Positions 29,695 to 38,947 of a DNA stretch of 64,000 nucleotides are shown here, piece after piece. The position numbers and the translations under genes are program-made. The first letter of the stretch is position 1. The number at the start of each line of letters is the position of its first letter. The DNA comes from QHXQ01 sp038322995. GTDB taxonomy: Bacteria > Acidobacteriota > Blastocatellia > Pyrinomonadales > Pyrinomonadaceae. The DNA is taken from contig JBBQGM010000009.1 of assembly GCA_038322995.1 (NCBI GenBank), forward strand, positions 5,701 to 69,700, read 5' to 3'. Below the pieces are notes generated by a model. The model did not search any database. It was not told the DNA's origin and saw only the letters and a list, made by a program, of their open reading frames with translations.

Positions 29695-30501
29695 ATGGGG
29701 CTACAGATCACACAGGTTGATGCTTTCACAAACAAGCCGTTCGCGGGCAATCCGGCCGCCGTCTGTGTGTTGCCGGCGGCGCGCGATGAGCGTTGGATGC
29801 AAGCCTTGGCGTCGGAGATGAATTTGTCAGAGACCGCTTTTCTCGTGGCGCAAGCGGACGGCTATGATCTGCGTTGGTTCACGCCTGCGGTTGAGGTTGA
29901 TCTCTGCGGCCATGCGACCTTGGCCAGCGCGCATGTGCTCTGGGAGACGGGGCAGTTGGCGGCGGCCGCGCAGGCGCGCTTCCACACGCGCAGCGGTTTG
30001 TTGACGGCGATAAAACAGGGCGACTGGATCGAGTTGGATTTCCCGGCGCGGCCTGTGGCCGAGTTGCCCGCGCCGCCTGAAGCGGCCATGCGCGCCTTGA
30101 ATGTCGCACCCCTATTCGTCGGCCGGACAAAGGATGATTACCTGATGGAGTTGGCGGATGAAGCGGCTGTTAGGGCAGTCGATCCGGACTTCACCCAGTT
30201 GCGGCGCGCGGACTTGCGCGGCGTGATTATCACGGCGCAAGCGACGACGAACAACTACGATTTTGTCTCGCGCTTCTTCGCGCCGGGCGCAGGGATTGAC
30301 GAAGACCCGGTGACGGGCGCGGCGCATACCGTATTGGGGCCATACTGGCAGGGCCGACTCAAACGCGACGAGTTCACAGCTTATCAAGCCTCGGCGCGCG
30401 GCGGGGTTGTGCGTGTGCGCGTTGGCGGCGAGCGCGTTTATCTGGGCGGGCAGGCGCTCACCGTGTTGCGTGGCGAATTGAGCGAGAGCGCAGTCGCCTA
30501 A
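29695..30501 (+). CDS. PhzF family isomerase-like protein
   Basis: 268-residue PhzF-family protein with the two-domain diaminopimelate-epimerase fold. Landmarks: ITQVDAFTNKPFAGNPAAVC at the N-terminus, MNLSETAFLVAQ with the conserved catalytic Glu, VDLCGHATLASAHVL, and RFFAPGAGIDEDPVTGAAHT in the second half. Real substrates of most such bacterial proteins are unknown, and no phenazine genes are present, so an isomerase or housekeeping role is likely. A good AGGATAAACG spacing precedes ATG 29695. It converges with a small unknown gene. Confidence 0.85.
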   Translation: MGLQITQVDAFTNKPFAGNPAAVCVLPAARDERWMQALASEMNLSETAFLVAQADGYDLRWFTPAVEVDLCGHATLASAHVLWETGQLAAAAQARFHTRSGLLTAIKQGDWIELDFPARPVAELPAPPEAAMRALNVAPLFVGRTKDDYLMELADEAAVRAVDPDFTQLRRADLRGVIITAQATTNNYDFVSRFFAPGAGIDEDPVTGAAHTVLGPYWQGRLKRDEFTAYQASARGGVVRVRVGGERVYLGGQALTVLRGELSESAVA

Positions 30502-30510
30502 TAACCACTG

Positions 30511-30795
30511 TTATGCAATCTTTGGCTCCCAGCCTTCGGCGATGGCGGTGGCAAGTAAAATCTCGGCGGCGGTGAGAGCACGGGCCGGATCGGGATTGTC
30601 GCCAAGATTAGGATGGAGCGCGGGCGGCAGCGGGAAATAATCAAGTCCCGGTTGCGCTCCGGCCGGCAGGTCGGTGCGTTGACAGGGATAAGGCTGCGGC
30701 ACGCGCCCTAACTGCTCCAACGCAAAATATTCGTAACCCTCGCCTAGCCAATGGCGCAGCACGTGCCACGCATTGTCGAATCCTTCGACGATCAT
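30511..30795 (-). CDS. Small hypothetical protein
   Basis: 94 residues from ATG 30795, with GGAGGGA about 5 bases before it, which supports real translation. It begins MIVEGFDNAWHVLRHWLGEG, with aromatic residues through the first half, continues with a Pro-rich middle (PQPYPCQRTDLPAGAQPGLD) and ends with a helical AAEILLATAIAEGWEPKIA. No family was recognised. A longer frame to 30915 adds a membrane-like segment but lacks a ribosome site. It is transcribed divergently from the GH57 gene. Confidence 0.55.
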   Translation of the reverse strand: MIVEGFDNAWHVLRHWLGEGYEYFALEQLGRVPQPYPCQRTDLPAGAQPGLDYFPLPPALHPNLGDNPDPARALTAAEILLATAIAEGWEPKIA

Positions 30796-30985
30796 ATAAT
30801 CCCTCCGCCTTAGCTGACATAAAATTACTACAGCCCAAGCACACGCACAAAGAAATAATAACCGCGGGGCTTTCAACCTGTGGCAGTTGATTGCTAAACT
30901 GCACGCACCGAGCAAGCAATTGAATCTCTCCGGTGCGCGCCATTAGTCAGGCCCGCGCGCAGTCCGGCCCCGCAATGGTAGCTAA

Positions 30986-33490
30986 ATGACGACGGCATTA
31001 ATCATCCACGGCCATTTTTACCAGCCACCACGCGAGAACCCGTGGACTAATACCATCGAACAGCAACCAAGTGCGCGCCCCTTTCATAACTGGAACGAGC
31101 GCATCCAACGCGAATGCTATCGGCCAAACGCATACGCGCGGGTGATCGACAATCGCGGCTTCGTCGAGCGCGTGGTTAACAACTACGCCAACATCAGTTT
31201 CAACTTCGGGCCGACATTGATCTCCTGGCTGGCAGCGCAACATCCGGAAACTTACGCGCGCATCATTGAGGCGGATCGCCTCAGTACACAGCGGCACGCC
31301 GGGCACGGTAATGCCATCGCGCAAGGTTATCACCATGCGATTCTCCCGCTCTGCAACGAGCGCGACCGGCTAACGGAAATCCGTTGGGGCTTGTTCGATT
31401 TCCAGCATCGCTTCGGGCGCGCGGCCGAGTCGTTGTGGCTGCCCGAAACGGCCGCGAACGATGCGACGCTGGGCGCGTTGATTGATGCCGGCCTGAAGTT
31501 CGTCATCCTCTCGCCGCACCAGGCCGAACGTGTCCGGCGCATCGGGTTGGACGTGTGGACGAACGTGATTGACGGCAACATCGATCCGCGCATCCCCTAT
31601 CGTTACCTGCACCCGGACGGCTCGGGCCGCGCGCTCGCGATCTTTTTCTACGACGGGGACGTGGCCAAGGCCATTGCTTTCGACGGGTTACTCGCGTCGA
31701 GTCACGTTTTGCTTGAGCGCATCGAGCGGGCGGTGGGCGATGGTGGGCCGTTGGTTAACGTGGCCACCGATGGTGAGAGCTACGGGCATCATTTCAAGTT
31801 TGGCGACCGCTGCCTGGCCTATGCGCTTGAGGTCGGCGCACGTGCGCGCGGCTTCGAGGTAACGAACTATGGCGCGTTCCTGGCCACGCACGAGCCGACG
31901 TTCGAGGTTGAGCTTAAACAGGGGCCCGGAGGGGAAGGGACGGCGTGGAGTTGCGCGCACGGCGTCGGCCGTTGGGCGCGCGATTGCGGTTGTCATGCGG
32001 GGGCGCGTGATGGCTGGACGCAACAATGGCGCACACCCTTGCGGGCCGCACTTAACTTTTTGCGCGACGCGGCCGCGCGCCACTTCGAGACGCTCGGCGG
32101 CGATCTGTTCCGCGACCCGTGGGCCGCGCGCGACGCCTACATCGAGTTGCTGACGGATGTGACGACTGACCGCGCGGACTTCTTTGCCCGGCATGCGGGC
32201 CATAGTTTGAATGCGGACGAACAAACGCGGGCGCTCACGCTGCTCGAATTGCAGCGCAGCGCCTTGACGATGTTCACAAGTTGCGGTTGGTTCTTCAACG
32301 ACATCTCCGGCATTGAGACCGTACAGGATCTAAAGTATGCGGGCCGCGTGTTGGATTTTCTCGGCGAGTTGAAGCTCAAACCGCCGCGCGCCGCGTTTCT
32401 CGAACTGCTCAGTGAAGCTGAGAGTAATATCGCGCAGTTTGGTAATGGCGCGGACATTTATCGCCGGCTGGTGGATGGCGCGCGCGTGACGATGCCGCAT
32501 GTGGCGGCGAGTCTGGCGATTGCGAGTCTGGTTGATCAGCCGGACGCGCGCGACGAGTTGGCGGGTTATGACTTTACACGGGCCGAACTACAGCAGCAGC
32601 AACATGGGCGGCGCGCGCTGGCCACCGTGCGGCTTGAGCTCGAAGCCGTTGCGACCGGGAAACGGCAATCCTATCAGGCTGCCGCCATGCACTTCGGTGA
32701 TGTGGACTTTTATTGTGCATTGACAGAATTCACGAGCGATGAAAAATTTCAGGCGGCGACGAAACGACTCTGGACACATTTTCACACCGCCTCGTTGCCG
32801 ACGCTGTTGCGCATCATGCAAGACGAGTTTGGGCCGCGCGAGTACGGTCTGGGCCATCTGTTGCCCGAAGGGCGCAAGCGCATCCATGAGATCGTGTTCG
32901 GGCAAATGATCACGCGCTTCACAGAAGAGTATGAGCGACTCTACGAAGAGAATCGCCGCAACATAGAGGTGCTGCAAGAGTCCGGCTTCGTGTTGCCAAG
33001 AGAGTTGCGGGCGGCGGCCGAGTTTACCATCGGCCTGCGGTTCGAGTCCGAGTTGGACCGGTTCGAACAGCAAGACCCGGCTGCCTATCGAACTGCGCTA
33101 CAGATCGCTGATGAAGTGGCGCGCCACGGCTATCGCATCGACCGCGCCAGCCTGTTACAACGGTTGGAAGAGATGCTGACGCGCGCCGTGCGCCACGCGG
33201 TCGCGCAACCCGCCGCAGAGAATTATCAAGCCGCGCTGACGCTCATCACCATCGCGCAACGGCTTGACCTGGTGGCGAACGTCGAACGCGCACAAGAAAG
33301 CGTTTACGAAGCGATTCGCGGCAATGACACCGCGCCGGAGGGACTGCGCGAGTTGGCTCTGCAACTCAAACTCGCGCCCGTGCTAGTGCGCCCCGATGAG
33401 CGGACGTTGCTTGAGCCGGCCGCAGAGGGGCGGCGCGCGCCGGCCGCCTTGACTGTCCCGCTTGCCGCCAACATCGACAGCATATCCTGA
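30986..33490 (+). CDS. Glycoside hydrolase family 57 protein with DUF3536
   Basis: 834-residue cytosolic protein. The N-terminus has the GH57 barrel start ALIIHGHFYQPPRENPWT and the conserved SFNFGPTLISWL. SLWLPETAANDATLGALIDA and VNVATDGESYGHHFKFGDR resemble the GH57 catalytic region; a Glu nucleophile probably lies in LPETA and the Asp acid/base in TDGES. The second half is the DUF3536 domain (helical). It likely acts on alpha-glucans (amylase, glucanotransferase or branching). It runs directly into glgB, 15 bases apart, supporting a role in glycogen. Exact reaction unknown. Confidence 0.8.
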   Translation: MTTALIIHGHFYQPPRENPWTNTIEQQPSARPFHNWNERIQRECYRPNAYARVIDNRGFVERVVNNYANISFNFGPTLISWLAAQHPETYARIIEADRLSTQRHAGHGNAIAQGYHHAILPLCNERDRLTEIRWGLFDFQHRFGRAAESLWLPETAANDATLGALIDAGLKFVILSPHQAERVRRIGLDVWTNVIDGNIDPRIPYRYLHPDGSGRALAIFFYDGDVAKAIAFDGLLASSHVLLERIERAVGDGGPLVNVATDGESYGHHFKFGDRCLAYALEVGARARGFEVTNYGAFLATHEPTFEVELKQGPGGEGTAWSCAHGVGRWARDCGCHAGARDGWTQQWRTPLRAALNFLRDAAARHFETLGGDLFRDPWAARDAYIELLTDVTTDRADFFARHAGHSLNADEQTRALTLLELQRSALTMFTSCGWFFNDISGIETVQDLKYAGRVLDFLGELKLKPPRAAFLELLSEAESNIAQFGNGADIYRRLVDGARVTMPHVAASLAIASLVDQPDARDELAGYDFTRAELQQQQHGRRALATVRLELEAVATGKRQSYQAAAMHFGDVDFYCALTEFTSDEKFQAATKRLWTHFHTASLPTLLRIMQDEFGPREYGLGHLLPEGRKRIHEIVFGQMITRFTEEYERLYEENRRNIEVLQESGFVLPRELRAAAEFTIGLRFESELDRFEQQDPAAYRTALQIADEVARHGYRIDRASLLQRLEEMLTRAVRHAVAQPAAENYQAALTLITIAQRLDLVANVERAQESVYEAIRGNDTAPEGLRELALQLKLAPVLVRPDERTLLEPAAEGRRAPAALTVPLAANIDSIS

Positions 33491-33505
33491 AGTTGCGCTT
33501 TGGTT

Positions 33506-35704
33506 ATGACCGAGTTTGTTTATCCACCCGTGCCGTTAGAGGAGTTGGCGCTGCTGTTTGCGCTCATGCATCCAGACCCGCATGCGCTGCTCGGCGCGCA
33601 CCCGACCGCTGCCGGGGTGTTGGTGCGCGTCTTCCGCCCCGAAGCGACAAGCGTCGAAGTCATCGTCGAGCAGGCAGCGCCGCGCTTGATGAGCAAGGCA
33701 CATGCGCTCGGCCTCTTCGAGTTGTTATTGCCGGACAAGGCGCAGACATTTCCTTATCAACTGCGCGTCACTTACGCGACCGGCGACACTTATACGTTGC
33801 GCGATCCTTATGCTTTCTTGCCGACGCTCGACGACTTCGACGAATACCTGTTCGGTGAAGGCACACATCTGCGGCTTTATGAAAAGCTGGGCGCGCACTT
33901 GCGCCAACTCGGCGATGTGACAGGCGTGTCATTCGCCGTGTGGGCTCCGGCGGCCGATGGCGTCAGCGTGGTCGGGAGTTTCAATCAGTGGGATGGGCGG
34001 TTACATCAGATGCGCCGGCTTGGTGTCTCCGGCATCTGGGAATTATTCATTCCCGACATCGGCCCCGGCGCGCTTTATAAATACGAGATACACCGGCAGG
34101 ACATGTTACCGTTCCTCAAGGCCGATCCTTACGCACTACAAGCCGAAGTGCCGCCTGCAACATCATCCATTGTCTATCAGCCGGGTTATCAGTTTCAAGA
34201 TGACGATTGGCTTGCTCGCCGCACAACCCGCGCGCACTTGCGCCAGCCGTTGACCATCTACGAGGTGCATCTGGGTTCGTGGCGACGGATCACGGAGGAC
34301 GGCAATCGTTCGCTCACCTATCGCGAGACCGCGCCCGCGCTGGCCGACTATCTGGCGGAAATGGGTTTCACCCACGTCGAGTTTCTGCCCCTCAAAGGTC
34401 ATCCGTATGGCGGCTCATGGGGCTATCAAGTGGCGAACTACTACGCGCCCTCCGCGCGTTACGGTGCGCCCGACGATTTCCGTTTCCTGATCGATTACTT
34501 ACACGGGCGTGGCTTTGGCGTCATCATGGATTGGGTGCCCGCGCATTTTCCGAAAGATGCCTTCGCGCTCGGTCGCTTCGACGGGACGGCGCTCTATGAG
34601 CATATTGATCCGCGCCAGGGCGAGCATCCCGATTGGGGCACGTACATCTTCAACTACGGGCGCAATGCGGTGCGGAATTTCCTGATCGCGAATGCGCATT
34701 TTTGGATCAAGGAATGCCACATCGACGGGCTGCGAGTGGACGCGGTCGCTTCCATGCTTTATCTCGATTTTAGTCGCACCGACGGCCGCTGGGTGGCCAA
34801 CAAATATGGTGGGCGCGAAAATCTGGAAGCGATTGAGTTTCTGACAGAGCTGAACGAGACGATCCACCGCGAGCATCCCGGCGTGTTAATGATCGCGGAA
34901 GAATCAACTTCGTGGCCGGGCGTGTGTCAGCCGGTCAGCGCGGGCGGCTTAGGGTTCGATATGAAGTGGAATCTGGGTTGGATGCACGACACTTTGCTCT
35001 ACTTTGGAAAGGATACAGCCTACCGCCGCTGGCATCACAACAACCTGACGTTCGGCTTAACGTATGCGTGGTCGGAAAATTTCATCCTGCCGTTCTCGCA
35101 CGATGAAGTCGTGCATCTGAAAAAGTCGCTGCTCAACAAGATGCAGGGCGACGTAAGGCAGAAGTTCGCCAATCTGCGTGCGCTCTATGGTTACATGTGG
35201 GCGCACCCCGGCAAAAAATTATTGTTCATGGGGGGCGAACTAGCCCAGTTGCGCGAGTGGAACGACGATCAAAGTCTAGACTGGCATCTGCTTGACGAGC
35301 CACGCCATCGGGGCGTGCAGCAATTGTTGCGCGACCTCAACCGGCTCTACAAAGCTGAACCAGCCTTGTGGGAAGCTGATATAGACCCGGCCGGCTTTCA
35401 ATGGCTCGACGCCGACAACGCGGCGGCACACGTGCTGGCTTTCTTGCGGCTTGCGCCGGACGCCAAGCGGCAGTTGGTCTGCGTCTGCAATTTCTCCCTC
35501 AGCCCGCAGCCTGGCTACAGGCTCGCGCTGCCGCACGCCGGTACGTACCGCGTGTTACTGAATACCGATGATGAAAGCTATGGCGGCAGCGGCGTGATCA
35601 AACTGACGCAGGTGGAAGCGACAGCGCAACCCGCACACGAGTTGGCCTTTTCCGCTGTACTTGATTTGCCACCATTAGCGACGATGTGGCTGGCAGTGTC
35701 TTAA
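33506..35704 (+). CDS. glgB: 1,4-alpha-glucan branching enzyme
   Basis: GH13 enzyme that makes alpha-1,6 branches in glycogen. 732 residues is normal for bacterial GlgB with an N-terminal beta domain. The N-terminal module (DPHALLGAHPT, GVSFAVWAPAADGVSVVGSF) precedes the catalytic barrel with LTIYEVHLGSWRR, MGFTHVEFLPLKGHPYGGSW, VIMDWVPAHFPKD, GLRVDAVASMLYLD (nucleophile Asp), LMIAEESTSWPGV (Glu) and ILPFSHDEVVHLKKSL (Asp). A C-terminal beta domain follows. ATG 33506 is used; a TTG start 6 bases earlier is possible. It lies 15 bases after the GH57 gene. Confidence 0.95.
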   Translation: MTEFVYPPVPLEELALLFALMHPDPHALLGAHPTAAGVLVRVFRPEATSVEVIVEQAAPRLMSKAHALGLFELLLPDKAQTFPYQLRVTYATGDTYTLRDPYAFLPTLDDFDEYLFGEGTHLRLYEKLGAHLRQLGDVTGVSFAVWAPAADGVSVVGSFNQWDGRLHQMRRLGVSGIWELFIPDIGPGALYKYEIHRQDMLPFLKADPYALQAEVPPATSSIVYQPGYQFQDDDWLARRTTRAHLRQPLTIYEVHLGSWRRITEDGNRSLTYRETAPALADYLAEMGFTHVEFLPLKGHPYGGSWGYQVANYYAPSARYGAPDDFRFLIDYLHGRGFGVIMDWVPAHFPKDAFALGRFDGTALYEHIDPRQGEHPDWGTYIFNYGRNAVRNFLIANAHFWIKECHIDGLRVDAVASMLYLDFSRTDGRWVANKYGGRENLEAIEFLTELNETIHREHPGVLMIAEESTSWPGVCQPVSAGGLGFDMKWNLGWMHDTLLYFGKDTAYRRWHHNNLTFGLTYAWSENFILPFSHDEVVHLKKSLLNKMQGDVRQKFANLRALYGYMWAHPGKKLLFMGGELAQLREWNDDQSLDWHLLDEPRHRGVQQLLRDLNRLYKAEPALWEADIDPAGFQWLDADNAAAHVLAFLRLAPDAKRQLVCVCNFSLSPQPGYRLALPHAGTYRVLLNTDDESYGGSGVIKLTQVEATAQPAHELAFSAVLDLPPLATMWLAVS

Positions 35705-35747
35705 ATGCTGTTAGGTTAGGCGAACAGTCGGACAATACCATCTGAAA

Positions 35748-38700
35748 ATGATAGCTAACAACCGAAATGGCGCGGTTAAGGTAACGCGGACTGTAAAGCC
35801 AATTTGCTCCCGCCGCACACTACAGCTTGCGCCCTTCTTGCTCTGCCTGTTGCCGTTGGCCTTGAGCTTTTGGCCGGCGTCGGCAGATCAAACAATCACG
35901 CACCAACCAGCCTCAGAGGGCCGCAACATCACACCGGCGGGCGAACTGTTGCTAGATGCGACGACGCGGCAACCGGCGGTCGGCGCGTTGCCGGTGGACT
36001 TCGTGCGCAGTCCTGATGGGCAGGGGCCGGCCGGGGGCGGGCGCTATCTTGTTGCCGTTAACAGCGGTTACGGCATCAAGTTCAACGCGGCGACGAAGGC
36101 GCAACAATCGCTCGCGTTGATCGACCTCAACGCCAGACCCGCGCCCGCCGTGGTGCAAAATATTTACTTCCCCGCGCCGCAGAGCGTCAATGTCGGCGTG
36201 GTGTTCGCGCCGCGCCCGGATGCGGATGGTCAATTTGCAATGTATGTATCGGGCGGCGTGGAGAATAAAATCTGGCAGTTCCGCTTTCGCCCTGATGGCC
36301 GCCCGCCGGTGACGCCAACTTCCATAGGGCCGGATACGAAGGTCGAAGCGCCCGCGCTTGATGTCAACGGCTTCAGCGACGTGAAGGCGACGCCGCGCTA
36401 TAACTCGAACAACGTACCCATCTATCCCGGCGGGCTGGCCGTCAGCGCCGACGGGGGGACGCTCTACGTGGCCAACCGGCTCGGCGATAGCCTCGGCATC
36501 GTACACGATCTGCCGGGCGCACGACGGCTCGAACACATCGCGCTCACGGGCCAGCAGGGACAGCTTACGGGCGGTGCAGAGGCAGAGCATTTCATCAATC
36601 CTTACGGCGTCATCGCGGTGGCACAGGCTGCGCCCCGCGCGGGCACGAAAGTTTATGTCTCGTGTTGGAACGACGCTTCCATCGCGGTGGTTAATCTCGC
36701 CGGTGCTGTGCCGCACGTCGCTTACATCCCGGTCGCGCGCCACCCGACGAAGATGTTGTTCGACAGCACGCGCACATTGCTCTACGTCGTCAACTCGAAC
36801 GCCGATAGCGTCTCCGTCATCAATACGCAACGCGACATAGAGATTGAGCGCATCAACGTCCGTCTGAGCGAGACGGCACAACTCGGCAATAGTCCTGAGA
36901 GCCTGGCGCTCAGCGCCGACGGGCGCACGTTGTTTGTGGCCAACGCTCATAGCAACGCGGTCGCGGTCATTACGCTCGCCGAGCATCCGTCCGGCGCAAA
37001 AGGCGAAGGGCGGAGCCGTGTGCGTGGTTATATCCCGACGGGCCAGTATCCATCGGCGGTCGCGGTGGTTAATGGCCTGATCTTTATCGGCAACGGCAAG
37101 GGGACAGGCTTCGAGAATTCTTCGCTTGTCGTCAATAATTCCGGGCGCGTGCCGAATCTGCCGAATGATCGTTTCCCCGTCAGCACGGGGCGCGCGGGTG
37201 GGATGGGCGGCGAGTATAGCGTGGCTATCGTGGCGGGGAATATTAGTTTACTCAACACGCCGGACGAGCGCCAACTGTTGCGCTATACGCAACAGGTCAT
37301 GCGCAACAACGGGCTGCTCGATCCGCCGCGCGCCAAGCTGTTTGGCGGCCGCTCGCCGATCAAGCACGTCATCTACGTCATTAAAGAGAACCGCACATAT
37401 GATCAGTTGTACGGCGACGTGGCGCACGCGGGCAACGGTGAAGCGGCCGACGGTGATCCATTGCTCGCCATCTTCGGCGCGGGCGAGGCGGCACGAAAGC
37501 CCGAAGGCGCAGCGCAAAACATCACGCCGAATCAACGCGCGCTCGCTCTCCGTTTCGGCCTGCTCGACCGTTTCTTCACCAACGCGGAAGCGAGCGCCGA
37601 CGGGCACAACTGGTCAACCGCCGCCTTTTCCTCCGACTACACGGATAAGGCCTTTCGTTGGAACTACGGCGGGCGCGGGCAGTCCTACGACTTCGAGGGC
37701 TTCAATCGGATGCCCGACTACCGTCCGCGCACGGATGCGCCGCCCATCCTACCCACGCCCGTCAGCGCGGCGGACCTGGCTAATTTCGTCAAACGCTTCG
37801 TGCCCTATCTGCATGGCGCACGCGACGCAGCCGAGCCTGATAGTTTGTACTTGTGGGATGCCGCCGCCCGCGCTGGTCTGTCTTATCGCAACTATGGCGA
37901 GTTCATCGGCACCGAGTCGGAAGCCTTCGTCGCGGCGGTGAACGCAAACAAGCGGCGCAGTTATCCCGACATATCGCCCACGGCCTTCGCCGTCCCCTCG
38001 AAACATGCGCTCGAAGGTCATCACAGTCTGACCTTTCGCAACTTCGATCTGTACACGCCCGACGCCATGACGGTCGACTCTTACCGCGCAGCGAAGGAGG
38101 CGCAGGGCGACCCACTCATCAGCGCGCAGAATAAGAGCGAGCGCTTGCGCGGCAACTCGCGCACGGGCGAATGGTTGCAGGAGTTCCAGTCATTTGTGGC
38201 CGACCTGCAAGCGGGGCGCGGCGATCACTTGCCGAACCTCTCCATTGTGCGTCTGCCCTGTGATCATACAGAAGGCTTAACGGCGAACACGCCGACGCCG
38301 CAGTTCTACGTGGCCGATAACGACTACGCATTGGGCCGGCTGATCGAAGCGGTCTCGCATAGCCCGTACTGGCGCGACACGGCCATCTTCGTCGTCGAGG
38401 ACGACGCGCAGGACGGCCCCGATCACGTTGACGCGCATCGCTCGCCCGCGCTCGTCGTCAGTGCCTATAACCGGCCCGGCGCGCTCGTGCATACGTTCCA
38501 TAACACAGTCAGTTTGATCCGCACCATCGAGTTGCTGCTTGGTATGCAGCCGATGAATCAGCTTGATGCGACGGCCGCGCCGATAGACATTTTTCGTGAG
38601 GAACTGGATGCGCGCCCGTTCGATGCCCTCCTGCCCGACGTGGCGTTGGATAACCTCCTCGGGCCACCGGCAGCCAAAAGCGCGGAAGCGGCTTACTGGA

Positions 38701-38915
38701 TGCGCCGCACCGCAGAGCAGAACATCGCGCACGCAGATCAGTCCGACGCGCACGTGCTCAACCAGATCATCTGGTATTCCGTGCGTGGGGCGAATATGCC
38801 CATGCCCGCTGTGGCGCGGCTGCCGGCGTGCGATGCTTTTATGCCGGCCGAAGATGAACGGGCCGAACGGGAAGAACATGCGGCGGTTGGCCTGGCGCGC
38901 AACCGTCGATTCTGA
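35748..38915 (+). CDS. Secreted YncE-like beta-propeller fused to an alkaline phosphatase-type phosphoesterase
   Basis: 1055 residues. An N-terminal signal region (LAPFLLCLLPLALSFWPASA) leads into a seven-bladed YncE-type beta-propeller with repeats such as GGLAVSADGGTLYVANRLGD, KMLFDSTRTLLYVVNSNADS and SLALSADGRTLFVANAHSNA. From about residue 535, KHVIYVIKENRTYDQLYGDV starts a phosphoesterase (phospholipase C/alkaline phosphatase superfamily) domain, with FFTNAEASADGHNWSTAAF, IFVVEDDAQDGPDHVDAHRS and metal-ligand Asp/His residues. The two modules form one polypeptide, as known in some Acidobacteria. It probably hydrolyses a phosphoester outside the cell; the propeller may bind the substrate or a surface. 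Confidence 0.82.
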   Translation: MIANNRNGAVKVTRTVKPICSRRTLQLAPFLLCLLPLALSFWPASADQTITHQPASEGRNITPAGELLLDATTRQPAVGALPVDFVRSPDGQGPAGGGRYLVAVNSGYGIKFNAATKAQQSLALIDLNARPAPAVVQNIYFPAPQSVNVGVVFAPRPDADGQFAMYVSGGVENKIWQFRFRPDGRPPVTPTSIGPDTKVEAPALDVNGFSDVKATPRYNSNNVPIYPGGLAVSADGGTLYVANRLGDSLGIVHDLPGARRLEHIALTGQQGQLTGGAEAEHFINPYGVIAVAQAAPRAGTKVYVSCWNDASIAVVNLAGAVPHVAYIPVARHPTKMLFDSTRTLLYVVNSNADSVSVINTQRDIEIERINVRLSETAQLGNSPESLALSADGRTLFVANAHSNAVAVITLAEHPSGAKGEGRSRVRGYIPTGQYPSAVAVVNGLIFIGNGKGTGFENSSLVVNNSGRVPNLPNDRFPVSTGRAGGMGGEYSVAIVAGNISLLNTPDERQLLRYTQQVMRNNGLLDPPRAKLFGGRSPIKHVIYVIKENRTYDQLYGDVAHAGNGEAADGDPLLAIFGAGEAARKPEGAAQNITPNQRALALRFGLLDRFFTNAEASADGHNWSTAAFSSDYTDKAFRWNYGGRGQSYDFEGFNRMPDYRPRTDAPPILPTPVSAADLANFVKRFVPYLHGARDAAEPDSLYLWDAAARAGLSYRNYGEFIGTESEAFVAAVNANKRRSYPDISPTAFAVPSKHALEGHHSLTFRNFDLYTPDAMTVDSYRAAKEAQGDPLISAQNKSERLRGNSRTGEWLQEFQSFVADLQAGRGDHLPNLSIVRLPCDHTEGLTANTPTPQFYVADNDYALGRLIEAVSHSPYWRDTAIFVVEDDAQDGPDHVDAHRSPALVVSAYNRPGALVHTFHNTVSLIRTIELLLGMQPMNQLDATAAPIDIFREELDARPFDALLPDVALDNLLGPPAAKSAEAAYWMRRTAEQNIAHADQSDAHVLNQIIWYSVRGANMPMPAVARLPACDAFMPAEDERAEREEHAAVGLARNRRF

Positions 38916-38947
38916 ACTTGCAGACAACCTGGCAATCAGGAATAACA

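Noticed and set aside
35952..36986. 344-residue minus-strand open frame
   Set aside because: Antisense to the YncE propeller part, with a shadow-like composition.
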